Source: Acidobacteriota bacterium (lineage in GTDB: Bacteria; Acidobacteriota; Terriglobia; UBA7540). Taken from it: a stretch of DNA of 45,915 nucleotides. The translations under genes and the position numbers were made by a program. A model generated the notes under the pieces. The model did no database searches, was not told where the DNA came from, and saw only the letters and a list, made by a program, of their open reading frames with translations. The stretch lies in contig JAKAWG010000036.1 in NCBI GenBank assembly GCA_021817045.1, forward strand, positions 1 through 45,915. The letters are read 5' to 3'. Positions 1-9,973 of this stretch are shown piece after piece. How positions within the stretch are numbered: position 1 is the stretch's first letter; every line of letters starts with the position of its first letter.

Positions 1-1
1 C

Positions 2-637
2 TTGACGACCCGCGAAATCCTACTTCTTGAACAGGTTAGAGTGAAATTGCACGTTTATGACCTGGAGAGGCTAAGTGAGTTGGCCAAGATCAACATAAAC
101 GGTAGGCCCTTCGCGCCAGTTAACCCGAGCCTGTCGTACATGGAGAAGACTTTGGCTGAACTATACGAGCTGTTCGGGCGATTACAAGTCGTAGTCTTCA
201 CAAACAGGTATGAAGACCGAGGCCTGTTGCTTGATAAAATACAGGCCCTATGTGAGCAGGGTAAATACAAGCGCTGTTTGCGCTCGATCCATACTGCTGA
301 AACTAAGTTCCCATCCGATAAGGTTTGGTTGGAATTCTACAGGTTTCTATGTCAATACCGGGGCGGAAACAAGGCCGTTGCCTACCGTGCGTTAGACCGA
401 ATTCTCAATTCCAAGCCGCAGTTGGTGTCAAATCGCGGATTTATAGCGAACGTTATGACAGATAGCGCGATTCGCGAGGTCGTTGGCCGGCACTACACAG
501 AAGCTGAGATCAGAGAGCTTGACTCAGTAATCAGGCATGAGGCCGCAGCACAAGCCGATTTCATTGCCCAAGCAACCAAACTCAAAGAGTATTACCGGGA
601 TAAGGAAAAATCTCAGTTGGCCAAGGGGATTGGCTAA
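2..637 (+). CDS. Hypothetical protein, 5' end probably cut by the window
   Basis: The frame is open from the second base with a TTG as first codon and no ribosome binding site visible, so the true start probably lies upstream of the window. The visible 211 residues are mixed charged and hydrophobic, with no signal peptide and no membrane segment. The second half looks helical: a stretch around YRALDRILNSKP could be a TPR-like helix pair, and the last 50 residues are rich in Glu, Lys and Ala. I do not recognise the family. It ends 37 bases before the 3' end of the convergent anti-sigma gene. It could be the C-terminal helical part of a larger protein; no function is assigned. Confidence 0.5.
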   Translation: MTTREILLLEQVRVKLHVYDLERLSELAKININGRPFAPVNPSLSYMEKTLAELYELFGRLQVVVFTNRYEDRGLLLDKIQALCEQGKYKRCLRSIHTAETKFPSDKVWLEFYRFLCQYRGGNKAVAYRALDRILNSKPQLVSNRGFIANVMTDSAIREVVGRHYTEAEIRELDSVIRHEAAAQADFIAQATKLKEYYRDKEKSQLAKGIG

Positions 638-673
638 CGTCGATCAGAGCGGGAGTCCAGATTCCGCTGGACC

Positions 674-1354
674 TTATTTCACAGCGAGCGGGAGGTATCT
701 CCAGCCCAAAGGCAGTTGTCGAATGCCCAGCGAATATTGGCCGGGCTGAAGCTGGCTCAAGTTCACTTTGGCGCGGAACACCGTATTCCCATTCTCAATT
801 CGGGTGGTGCCGCTTATGTCCAGTTTCCTGCCTTCTCGGCTCACGATTCGAACTTCATATTTGCCCGCCTCGCTACCTGAAGGCAGGTAAATCACCAGCT
901 CCGTGGGCCAGCGATGAAGTATTAACGGTTTGTGAGGCAAATTTCCCGTGCCTCCATCCGTTCGCTCACCCGACCAATTTCTGACGTCCAATACCTGCTG
1001 GCGGAACGATAGCACTCTCGCCACCACGACGTTAGCGCCGCCACTCTTACTCGTTTTCAGGTAATGGACCCAACCCCACACGCCGAACGCGGCAAGCAGC
1101 ACAACCGACGATACGATTCCAGTGGTGCGGACGCTTTTCTTGCGAATGTACCTGCGCCGGATTTCATAAAACTCTTTCGAACAAGGCGAGCACATGACGA
1201 AGTGGTCGACCCATTTATCTTGTTCTTCCCGCTCCATCTTTCCCGCTATAATGGCGCGCATCACATCCGTTCCTGGACAGCCCTTGCGCTCCGGGTTCGG
1301 AAATGCCTCGAATAATCCCTCTCGCATCGCCTTCAACTGACGCTTCTCATCCAT
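674..1354 (-). CDS. Zinc-type anti-sigma factor, single-pass membrane protein
   Basis: About 226 residues. The N-terminal cytoplasmic part holds DHFVMCSPC, the H-x3-C-x2-C pattern of zinc-binding anti-sigma (ZAS) domains, followed by a basic stretch and one membrane segment (TGIVSSVVLLAAFGVWGWV). The remainder is predicted extracytoplasmic and includes beta-rich text (YEVRIVSREGRKLDISG). In such proteins the cytoplasmic domain holds the sigma factor inactive until an envelope signal arrives. It follows the ECF sigma gene on the same strand with a gap of about 80 bases, which fits a sigma/anti-sigma operon. The start is uncertain: ATG at 1354 is chosen, while an upstream TTG at 1384 in the same frame adds ten residues. 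The signal sensed is unknown. Confidence 0.72.
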   Translation of the reverse strand: MDEKRQLKAMREGLFEAFPNPERKGCPGTDVMRAIIAGKMEREEQDKWVDHFVMCSPCSKEFYEIRRRYIRKKSVRTTGIVSSVVLLAAFGVWGWVHYLKTSKSGGANVVVARVLSFRQQVLDVRNWSGERTDGGTGNLPHKPLILHRWPTELVIYLPSGSEAGKYEVRIVSREGRKLDISGTTRIENGNTVFRAKVNLSQLQPGQYSLGIRQLPLGWRYLPLAVK

Positions 1355-1434
1355 CTTCGTCAACACAGTTATACTGCCCTCCAAACTGCTCCGTTAAATG
1401 CCTGCGGCACCGTGCCTGTATTATCTTGAGCCGC

Positions 1435-2007
1435 CTACCGCTTTCGATTGCCGAGGCCTCTTTCGATCCTCGCTCGCACTTTCTCCCGTCCACGCGCATA
1501 GGCGATCTTCGCTGCATTTACAGTCATACCTTGCTGCTGCGCGATCTCTTTCCACTGGTATCCTTCATGAAGCCACCAAAAGGTTCGCCGCGTTTCGGGT
1601 TCCATCATCGAGATGATTTCATTCACCAAAACCCCGTGATCTATCCGCTCGGCCGCGGTCTCAATAGCCCCCAAACGATCCACTTCGGCAATTGGCACGC
1701 GTTCGTACCTTTCTTCCTTTTTCCGCAGCGCATTGATGGCCCGCACGAAGGCTGTGTAAATGTATCGGCGCGGATCCCGTATCCTCTTTGACGGTGAAAC
1801 ATCCTGCTGCTTTGAAGCGATCTCCTCAACTAGTGTTTCTGCCATGTCCTGCGCCTGCGCTGGGTCAATCGACTTACGGTCGGCGTACTCCAGCAGACGG
1901 GCGCAATCGTTCGTGGCAGCGTTAGCCAGTTCCTCTCTTATCGGATTCTTCTCCCCGTCTCTTCCAGGAAACCAGAGGCGCGGCAACCAACTGGCCTTTT
2001 CCTTCAT
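1435..2007 (-). CDS. ECF-type RNA polymerase sigma factor
   Basis: 190 residues, the usual size of an extracytoplasmic-function sigma factor. Residues about 30-110 fit region 2, with the conserved late-helix text DPRRYIYTAFVRAINALRKK. Residues about 130-185 fit region 4, a helix-turn-helix with WKEIAQQQGMTVNAAKIAYARG for -35 recognition. No region 3 lies between them, as expected for ECF factors. It is the first gene of a two-gene minus-strand unit with the ZAS anti-sigma gene. A perfect 10-bp inverted repeat lies 16 bases upstream of the ATG, so its own leader or promoter is probably controlled. The sequence does not reveal the regulon. It could also be classed as a sigma-70-like HTH protein of the ECF41/Acidobacteria-specific type; the family call is fairly safe. 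Confidence 0.8.
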   Translation of the reverse strand: MKEKASWLPRLWFPGRDGEKNPIREELANAATNDCARLLEYADRKSIDPAQAQDMAETLVEEIASKQQDVSPSKRIRDPRRYIYTAFVRAINALRKKEERYERVPIAEVDRLGAIETAAERIDHGVLVNEIISMMEPETRRTFWWLHEGYQWKEIAQQQGMTVNAAKIAYARGREKVRARIERGLGNRKR

Positions 2008-2022
2008 CCGCTTACCAGAACC

Positions 2023-2049
2023 CCTGACGACGCTAATCGCGTCGTCAGG
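2023..2049. promoter_or_regulatory. Perfect 10-bp inverted repeat upstream of the ECF sigma gene
   Basis: Arms CCTGACGACG (2023-2032) and CGTCGTCAGG (2040-2049) are exact reverse complements with a 7-base loop. The repeat begins 16 bases upstream of the sigma ATG (minus strand), so it can act as a DNA operator or as an RNA hairpin just ahead of the ribosome binding site. No T-tract follows it on either strand, which argues against a simple terminator. Confidence 0.55.
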
Positions 2050-2697
2050 TTCCCAAGGTACATTGAGTTAGATTTTCCGACATCTTTTGCCGTTTCAAAC
2101 CCCCTATATAGTAGAGGGCAAAATCAGGATCGCCTCGAGCCGGACAGGAATGCGTCCCAATAACGGGAACTAGACGGCCCTCGAAAGAAAGCTGTTGTCC
2201 AATGACCAGAATACCCTTATGTCTGTGCCGGCGTGAGATTGAGGCCATCCGGAGGGCTGCCTGCGCGGACGGCACGACGCCGGACCAAATTTATTGCCGT
2301 GGCCTCTTTCCAATACGCCAAGTCTATACTTCAACGAATCGAAGATGAGATCAAGCCTGTTTTCGTGGTTGTTTCGCACGAATGATCCGTCGGGCGTGTT
2401 GGCTGGACTAGGACCACCACTGCAGGGGGCATGGAAAGGAGAAGATAGTTCGCCGCGAAATGCGCCTAGATGTTTTGTCAACTCCGTCCTTGAATAATCC
2501 GATGGAGATTCAGCGACTTACCGCGCCTTTCTCAGCCCAGGACGGCGGAAAATCTTTCGCGTTTTGGAACCGCAGCCGTACGCTCGTCACGATTCTCAGA
2601 ATAAAAGTGTAACGTTTGGCCGATTCGTGGAGCTATTACGTCAGCACCGAGTACGCCATGGAGGGGCAGATCGGATGGTGCAACAGGAGAAATCAGC
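2050..2697. other. Intergenic stretch without a supported gene
   Basis: About 650 bases between the minus-strand sigma gene and the plus-strand DNA-binding protein gene, so it should hold two divergent promoters. Short open frames exist on both strands, but none has a ribosome binding site, a sensible composition or a recognisable motif. A good ribosome binding site (caggag) is present just before the 2698 ATG. Nothing else was recognised. Confidence 0.5.
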
Positions 2698-3627
2698 ATG
2701 GCAAAGAAGAAACATATCCGCCACCCCCTCAAGCATGACCCGGTTCCCATTCAAGAGCTTCAGAAGGTAGACGAGATCGATGAGAAATTGAAAGCCGTCG
2801 CCGATGGGGGGCGGGACGAAGCGCACGCCGCCATTGAGGACATCCTCAAGGCCTGGCCGGGGCGGAGGCGCCGCGAGATATGGGCGCGTTTCAGGTCAGT
2901 CCGCAACAGCCTCAGACCAAGTTCTCGCCAGCACGCGGTTTGGAGCGAGGAAGACATCAAGCGACTGCGTTCGGGATATGCCCTAGGGCGGACCGGAGTG
3001 AGGAAAGCCGTAAAAGAGCTTCTGGTCATTCACCCGGACTGGAAGCCACAGAGGATTTGGCGAATGGCTGCCAAACTTGGACTGTCAATTCGGTCCGGCG
3101 CGAAAAAACCATGGTCGCACGAGGAGGAGGCGAAGCTCTTATGGGACGCGGGAATGAAGCCCGCGCAAGTTATCGCGCGAAAGCTCAAGAGGACGATGAA
3201 GGCCATCTATAACAAGACGTGCGCCGACGGCGTGTCATCGAGAGTGCGTGAGCCAAAAGACTACACCCTTCATCGTATCTCAAGAATGCTGGGAGTCAGT
3301 GACACCATAGTTCGTGTTTGGTTCGAAGATGGTCTATTCGGCGAGTTGAACGGTCAAGGGCGACGCAACGGGCACGGCGAGGTCCGTCCTCGAATTCGAT
3401 CGGAAGACTTCCTTGCGTTTTGTGTCAAGCATCCGGACAAGATTAATCCGAATAAGTGTAAGGCGGAGGTGCTTGATTATCTCGAAGACAAGCAGGTAAA
3501 GCCTGCACGCTGGAACGGGTCTCGCCAGCATTTAACTTGCCGGAAGGCGTGTCCGCGTTGTGGGCACGTCATTATTGGCAATGCATTTTCCTGGCATGTC
3601 ACGAATTGCACTGGTAGCCAGCATTGA
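2698..3627 (+). CDS. DNA-binding protein with Myb/SANT-like repeats and C-terminal zinc finger
   Basis: 309 residues from an ATG with caggag a few bases upstream. Residues about 80-125 (WSEEDIKRLRSGYALGRTGV) and about 140-180 (WSHEEEAKLLWDAGMKPAQV) are two related helix-turn-helix units starting with W and acidic residues, as in Myb/SANT or GcrA-type domains. A third helical unit (HRISRMLGVSDTIVRVWFED) resembles a MerR/homeobox-like HTH. The C-terminus holds CPRCG...H...C, a short zinc-binding knuckle. The whole protein is strongly basic. The likely role is sequence-specific DNA binding, either as a regulator or as part of the element's recombination control. No catalytic motif was seen. It is the only plus-strand gene between two minus-strand units. 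Confidence 0.6.
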   Translation: MAKKKHIRHPLKHDPVPIQELQKVDEIDEKLKAVADGGRDEAHAAIEDILKAWPGRRRREIWARFRSVRNSLRPSSRQHAVWSEEDIKRLRSGYALGRTGVRKAVKELLVIHPDWKPQRIWRMAAKLGLSIRSGAKKPWSHEEEAKLLWDAGMKPAQVIARKLKRTMKAIYNKTCADGVSSRVREPKDYTLHRISRMLGVSDTIVRVWFEDGLFGELNGQGRRNGHGEVRPRIRSEDFLAFCVKHPDKINPNKCKAEVLDYLEDKQVKPARWNGSRQHLTCRKACPRCGHVIIGNAFSWHVTNCTGSQH

Positions 3628-3662
3628 TGCCAGCCTCAAGCCAACCGGGACGGGCACGTCGG

Positions 3663-4718
3663 TCAGGCTTCGCCTGGGCCGACGCTGTACGAATCGAGAG
3701 CAACTTTCCATCGTTCGAAAGATGAGTCCGAGATGCGTTGCTGGTTTGGGCGAAATGCGTTATGGCGCCAGTAGTCCACCGCACGTTGGTAGCGAGGATA
3801 AAGACGTGCCTGATAGAAAAGCACCGGCAGCCAGCCTTCTGCGCGCGGGCGCGCGAACTCGTGTTCCTCAACCCAGCAAAGGAGGAGGTCGAACAACTCT
3901 TCCGGTCCTTTCCCCTCACCGCTCGAGGACGAGGCCACAGTCTCCAAGAAACCAGGGCAGCGTTGCCGCAATTCACGCCTGACTGTGTTGGGCAGGTGGT
4001 TTTCCCGATCGAAAACGATCCGCACCCAGTGCGCAAAAACCTGCCACTCAACGTACTGATCTACGGTCCGGCTCAGCGTACGAGGGCTGACTCGGGGGCT
4101 CAACTTTATGAGTCCACGTAACTCATCAGTCGTTTCGAACGTATCGAATACTTCATCGGCGGCGCGCTGGGCCGCTTTGCGCCATTCCAGGAAAGATGGG
4201 TAAGAGGCGGGCTTTTTTTGCATCCAATGTCGCTCGCAGTAGTACCAATAGGCCTCGACACGGAGGGCGGCAAGGTCACGCACAGCGTAATAGCCGACGG
4301 CGTTCATCCAGCCCTCCCGCCTGGGCTTAGCGAAAATTCGCTCGTTCACCCATTGCTCAAGGCGACACCAGCGCGGCGAAGAACTTCTGGGAAAGTTCCC
4401 GCGTCGTTGTTGCTCAAATCGCTGAAAGCCAGGACAGCGTTTATTCACAGCTTGGAAGAGCCATTGTGGCAGATGGCCCTCAGCCTCCTCGATGGCACGC
4501 ACCCAATAAACAAACGCCTGCCATTTGACATAGAGTTCGCGGGCTTTCAACAATTGGGGCCAAGGAATCCGCAGTGCTTCCTTTTCGGCTAGCCGGCGGG
4601 CAGCGTTGTCAACTCGCCTCTGTTGTTTGCCAGGCCGCCAGGCGCGGCCCCGCTTGACTGGAGTCACTGGAAGACCCTCCGAGATCCGCCGAAACCGCAA
4701 GACTTCAATGATTCGCAC
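3663..4718 (-). CDS. Unknown protein built of two tandem copies of one domain
   Basis: 351 residues starting at GTG 4718; no clear ribosome binding site, so the start is uncertain. Two copies of a domain of about 125 residues are visible. Copy one runs from VKWQAFVYWVRAIEEAEGHLP through KRCPGF and FAKPRREGWM to YPSFLEWRKA. Copy two runs from VEWQVFAHWVRIVFDRENHLP through QRCPGF and FARPRAEGWL to SDSSFERWKV. Shared anchors are W-x-F-x-W-V-R, HLP, RCPGF, FA-[KR]-PR-x-EGW and FxxW. Aromatic and basic residues are abundant, with no membrane segment and no signal peptide. I do not recognise the family. The gene is convergent with the Myb-like DNA-binding gene (35 bases apart), so it could belong to the same accessory unit. 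Confidence 0.55.
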   Translation of the reverse strand: MRIIEVLRFRRISEGLPVTPVKRGRAWRPGKQQRRVDNAARRLAEKEALRIPWPQLLKARELYVKWQAFVYWVRAIEEAEGHLPQWLFQAVNKRCPGFQRFEQQRRGNFPRSSSPRWCRLEQWVNERIFAKPRREGWMNAVGYYAVRDLAALRVEAYWYYCERHWMQKKPASYPSFLEWRKAAQRAADEVFDTFETTDELRGLIKLSPRVSPRTLSRTVDQYVEWQVFAHWVRIVFDRENHLPNTVRRELRQRCPGFLETVASSSSGEGKGPEELFDLLLCWVEEHEFARPRAEGWLPVLFYQARLYPRYQRAVDYWRHNAFRPNQQRISDSSFERWKVALDSYSVGPGEA

Positions 4719-4851
4719 ACGTCACTGTACAACAGATCGCCACTCCCGGCGAAGCCCCGAGGCCCTTTGCCGCCGTCCTGCTTTTAGAAAAAGGTTCGTC
4801 CTAGAGGAGATTAAAATTCTCGGAGCTGTTCCATAGCGCGTACGGAGGGCA

Positions 4852-5856
4852 TTATAACCGTTCATTTCCAAGCTCAGAGCGGCCACCTGACCTCTGTCGG
4901 CGAAGGAATTCAAAGTCGGGAACAGTCTCGAACGGAATCGCAGGTGGGGTAACCGGCCCAGCAAGTTGCTGGATCTTTTCGGGCGACATATTGCCCAGGA
5001 ATTTTCCGGTTTGTCTGATGTGTGGAATTCGTTCGGCTGCGAGGCCCATCAGCCGAGCACAGGTTGCATCCGCTGCCACCGGGTCATCCGCAAGGAGAAT
5101 TCGATCCAAGCGTCGAGCCGTTCCGGCCAGCGGCCCGTTTCCCTCCATGCACACGATGGCGTCCGCGATGACAAAATGGATCGGGACCGTGGCGGCGAGG
5201 TCCACGATGCATTGCTGGATTCCTCGCCAATGCAGGATGTTCTTTGGCCAACCGTATTTAAGCCCGGGCACGACTCCGAACACGTTCTTCAAGCTTAGGG
5301 TCACTCCAGCCCAATGGTGGGTTTTCACCTTGGGCATTGACACGATGAAATCCGCGTCGAGCACTGTGCGTGGAAGGGAGAGATTCTTGAGGCGTGAATA
5401 ATCGGCACGGAGGCGCACCTTCGCCACTTCATCTCGGTTCAAATCGACAATCGGAATTCTCCGCTCTTTGAGTTGCAACGCCAGGCCTGTTGCACGCAGG
5501 ACTAAGTCCGTATCGCGTTGATGGCCGGGACCCTCGGCGACAATGACACGCTTGGCGCCCAAGCGCCGAAAACATTCGGCGGCAGCAACGATGAGGAGCG
5601 GATGCGTGTTGATCGGAACGCCGGGAATGTGATCAACCAGATTGGGCTTCAGGAGAACACACTTTCCGGTTACGTTCAGCTTGAACAGCTTCAGGCCGTC
5701 CCAAAGCAAATCCAGAAGTTTCTCCGAATACTCACTGGCAGGAAGGATGGCGATACGCGAACGAGCAGGCTGCCGGTGGCAAGGGTTGCGTGGCACGAGA
5801 AAAGGAATGGACTCCGCGACGCTGTGGCATGTGCGCACGGATTGTCGGAGCATCAT
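4852..5856 (-). CDS. DUF362 family protein
   Basis: 334 residues. The text matches the DUF362 family: VLLKPNLV near residue 70, an IVAEGPG turn, the KVKTHHWAGVTLSLKN core (about residues 180-200), FGVVPG, and the late DDPVAADATCARLMG segment. DUF362 proteins are often fused to or paired with ferredoxins, but here no cysteine cluster follows, so no iron-sulfur centre is expected. The ATG overlaps the stop of the upstream squalene-cyclase-like gene (ATGA), a sign of translational coupling, so the two probably act together. The reaction is unknown. The first 25 residues, rich in Arg, Cys and Pro, look unlike the family and could be a leader or an overlong start. Confidence 0.75.
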   Translation of the reverse strand: MMLRQSVRTCHSVAESIPFLVPRNPCHRQPARSRIAILPASEYSEKLLDLLWDGLKLFKLNVTGKCVLLKPNLVDHIPGVPINTHPLLIVAAAECFRRLGAKRVIVAEGPGHQRDTDLVLRATGLALQLKERRIPIVDLNRDEVAKVRLRADYSRLKNLSLPRTVLDADFIVSMPKVKTHHWAGVTLSLKNVFGVVPGLKYGWPKNILHWRGIQQCIVDLAATVPIHFVIADAIVCMEGNGPLAGTARRLDRILLADDPVAADATCARLMGLAAERIPHIRQTGKFLGNMSPEKIQQLAGPVTPPAIPFETVPDFEFLRRQRSGGRSELGNERL

Positions 5857-6758
5857 GTGATGTGTCCTCGGAGCAACTTGAAGGGATTACCCGGCGCCGC
5901 GCAATCGAGCGCCAGGATTACGGCTGCTAATGTCGCAGTGTCACTAAAGGGATCAGATTCTGCCATTTGTGCGAGGCGGCGCTGGAGAGACTCGACGGGC
6001 CGGTCCCAAGAATGAAGCCCAAGGATGGACCACGCAAGGCTCCACGGAGCTTCGCAGAAGTGAGCTCCGTCTTCAAGCCAGTCGATGCTCCGACGAACGA
6101 TCTCAGGCGATGAATCGCCTTGGAGCGCTAGGAGCGCGACGGCAGTAGCGTCGATGTGAGGTGACATGGGACATCCATAAACCACGCTGTTGCCAGCGTT
6201 CCAACCGCCGTCCGGGCACGTGCGATCGAGGAGCATTTCGACTCCGGTCCGGATACGGCTGACAACCGTTCGTGGGCGGTGATCGAGAAACGCTTGCCTG
6301 AGAGCGAGGATCGCAAATGCTGTGGGAACGACCCAACTGCACGTTTCTGGCTGCCATGGCCATCCGGATTTTTTGGGATCAAACCGGACGTGAGTATCCC
6401 GTCTACGGAAAATCCATCGCCATGGCACGTGGGCTTCCTTGCCCTCATGGTTTAGGAGCCAATTGATCGCGCCAACTCGAGCGCGACCGGAGATCTCGAA
6501 GATGTTCAGTGTGAGCAGTGCAAGTCCGGTGAGACCGGAGGATTGCTCATCGCCTGCAAACGATCCCCAACCCCCGTCGCGACGCTGCGTTTTGGTCAGG
6601 ATGTGGGCACCGCGTGGTTCCGTCGCCCGGAGCGCGAGCAAGGCCAGGCATGTCGGCTCAAGCGCAGCTTGATTGGAGTCAGCCGAGAAGGACCACCCTC
6701 CCCGCAACAGTTGACGAGCAGTGAGCGAAGCGCGCAGTTGTGTGAGTAGTAAATTCAC
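5853..6758 (-). CDS. Squalene-cyclase/prenyltransferase-type alpha-barrel protein
   Basis: 301 residues with QW-type repeats: GGWSFSAD near residue 20, RDGGWGSF near 63, PDGGWNAGN near 185, each followed by small-residue helices such as CLALLAL, TGLALLTL and ATAVALLAL. This is the alpha-alpha barrel of the squalene-hopene cyclase, prenyltransferase beta-subunit and terpenoid cyclase superfamily. Its length is about half of a true squalene-hopene cyclase, and I see no DXDD acid motif, so it probably has a single barrel and may not cyclise squalene. It starts at GTG 6758 without a strong ribosome binding site and is the first gene of a coupled pair with the DUF362 gene. The substrate is unknown. 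Confidence 0.7.
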   Translation of the reverse strand: MNLLLTQLRASLTARQLLRGGWSFSADSNQAALEPTCLALLALRATEPRGAHILTKTQRRDGGWGSFAGDEQSSGLTGLALLTLNIFEISGRARVGAINWLLNHEGKEAHVPWRWIFRRRDTHVRFDPKKSGWPWQPETCSWVVPTAFAILALRQAFLDHRPRTVVSRIRTGVEMLLDRTCPDGGWNAGNSVVYGCPMSPHIDATAVALLALQGDSSPEIVRRSIDWLEDGAHFCEAPWSLAWSILGLHSWDRPVESLQRRLAQMAESDPFSDTATLAAVILALDCAAPGNPFKLLRGHIT

Positions 6759-6958
6759 TCAGCGAGTTTCAACCGACATCTAAAAACTGTCAAAATTCGC
6801 GCTTGGCTCAGGGTTTTTAGATGTTGGCGGTTCACCTGCGGAACATCACGTGCTGGCTCGCCTCCACCGAATTGCACTTCGGACGGCTCAGGCAACCACG
6901 AACTCGCGGGATGGCGTTAGGCGCAGAGGATGCCTTCTCCAATAAATTCCGGAAACGC

Positions 6959-6989
6959 AATCGAGGTAAGAACATTTTCACACCCGGTT
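6959..6989 (+). repeat. 31-bp direct repeat, copy 1
   Basis: Begins AATCGAGGTAAGAAC and ends TTTTCACACCCGGTT. It is identical over 31 bases to the copy at 7204-7234. The flanks after it differ from those of copy 2. Confidence 0.75.
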
Positions 6990-7203
6990 CACTTTCCTTA
7001 GGCTCATTTTCCAAAACACTGGGTCCTGCCAAGATGCTGAGTGATTATTAAGGGCGAATCCTCATCAGCATTTCTTCTCGTGTCAGCCGGTGGAGTGAGG
7101 ACAGACCCGATCTTGAGCCAAATCCTCGCAAGATTTTCCTTGCCCTCCCTGGAGCACGTGGCGCACGAACGGAGCAAGGGGTCCGCCCAAGTTGGCAACG
7201 ACC

Positions 7204-7234
7204 AATCGAGGTAAGAACATTTTCACACCCGGTT
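7204..7234 (+). repeat. 31-bp direct repeat, copy 2
   Basis: Identical to copy 1 over 31 bases. It is followed after 33 bases by copy 3, and the two spacers also look related (both end near GAGAC), suggesting a tandem unit of about 64 bases. Confidence 0.75.
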
Positions 7235-7267
7235 TTGGGGGGCTCAGTGTGCGACTAGACAGAGACG

Positions 7268-7298
7268 AATCGGAGTAAGAAGTTTTTCACACCTGGTT
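7268..7298 (+). repeat. 31-bp direct repeat, copy 3 (26 of 31 identical)
   Basis: Differs from copies 1 and 2 at five positions. The TTTTCACACC core is kept. It starts 64 bases after copy 2. Confidence 0.7.
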
Positions 7299-7472
7299 TT
7301 TCGGGTGTCACGATGCGATCAGCGGCCGAGACTCAGTAATGTCAGCCTTTACGTTGGGAGAATTTTTGGAACATCCAACCCGCAGTGGGTCCTGACTCGT
7401 GAGCCCGACACTATGAAGACTCCTCTCAAGAGCTGTGGAGTCATAAAGGCATGGAGAATTTGGCGAAGCTAG

Positions 7473-8929
<1,457 letters not shown>

Positions 8930-8932
8930 AGC

Positions 8933-9973
8933 ATGAAGTGGTATCTCACTCTTATCGTCGGCGTTCTGGCGACAGCATGCGGTTTAGCCCAGGCGCCGAT
9001 CCATCCGGTAATTGTCTCGAAATCCGAATCAGGACGCCAGGTGACGGTGATCGATGTGCGGCCGCATTTTGTGACCGCGATTCGGATGCCTGGAGTTGTT
9101 GACTCGGTTGCTGTTGGCGACCCGAAGTTGTTTCAGGCGGAACATTCTCCGAACGAGCCCACGGTGGTTTTCGTGAAGGCCCTGACGATGCGGCCCGCGG
9201 AAACGAACCTGCTGATCTCAATGGTGGGTGGCCGCGAAACGAGCTTCCTGGTAGTCAACCACGGGCTGAAGGACAGAACTGTTGATTTCATCGTGAAGGA
9301 TAAACGCCCCACAAGCTTCTTGATTCCCTCCGGCTACCCACGGGAACTGATTGGCGAGACGGTTCCTGCCACCGAAGCAGACACTTATGCAGCGACACGC
9401 TCATCCGTGACGGAGGGGGCTGTTTCTTTCACTTCAGGTTCCGATGCTGCGAGCGACACGACGACAAAGGGCCGTTCCGAGGCACTCGATGCTCTCCTTG
9501 CGCGTCAGGAACGCGCGCCTCTGCCCAAGCTTTATGGCGAGCACCCTGGAGTTCAGAACGTGCGCGGCGACCGTGTCAGGGCGGGAGTGAGCGAGGTGAT
9601 GGACGCGGGCGAGCGGGTAATCGCTCTCTTCAGCGCCGTCAACGTGACGCATCATGCCATTTTGCTGGTGCCTCCGCAGGTAGAGTTGGGCGGCAAGGTG
9701 AGGCGTGGGAAGATCTTCCGCCACTGGCAGTGGACGGCGAGCGAGGAGTTGACGGTGGGTGCATTCAAGCTGAACCGGTGGCGGCTGGGACCGGGAGAGC
9801 GGGCTGACGGCGTGGTGATGTTCGAGCGGCCTCCCTATAAACAATCCAACGAGACATTGTTTCTGCAGGTGGCCGAGGCGGGAGCGATAGACAAACCTGC
9901 GCTCGTGCCGATTGGTTTTGGTGTGAACGAGATACGGAATAGCGAGGCAAGCGATGAGCGAAATGGAAAATAG
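8933..9973 (+). CDS. VirB9/TrbG-like outer-channel protein, first of two
   Basis: 346 residues with a signal peptide ending near CGLAQA and a good ribosome binding site (ggagg) before the ATG. Residues about 30-115 read as the beta-rich VirB9/CagX-type N-terminal domain: FVTAIRMPGVVDSVAVGDP, then VFVKAL and ETNLLISMVGG. After a low-complexity Ser/Thr linker (about 140-185) a second beta-rich domain follows (about 210-330) with ALFSAVNVTHHAI and a LGPGERADGVVMF strand. It is thought to line the periplasmic/outer-membrane channel with the VirB10-like protein encoded next, whose start overlaps it by 20 bases. The same two-domain layout is found in the gene at 26142-26987. Confidence 0.65.
   Translation: MKWYLTLIVGVLATACGLAQAPIHPVIVSKSESGRQVTVIDVRPHFVTAIRMPGVVDSVAVGDPKLFQAEHSPNEPTVVFVKALTMRPAETNLLISMVGGRETSFLVVNHGLKDRTVDFIVKDKRPTSFLIPSGYPRELIGETVPATEADTYAATRSSVTEGAVSFTSGSDAASDTTTKGRSEALDALLARQERAPLPKLYGEHPGVQNVRGDRVRAGVSEVMDAGERVIALFSAVNVTHHAILLVPPQVELGGKVRRGKIFRHWQWTASEELTVGAFKLNRWRLGPGERADGVVMFERPPYKQSNETLFLQVAEAGAIDKPALVPIGFGVNEIRNSEASDERNGK

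Noticed and set aside
6959..7298. CRISPR array
   Set aside because: Only three copies with unequal spacers (214 and 33 bases) and no cas genes; the repeats are not palindromic.
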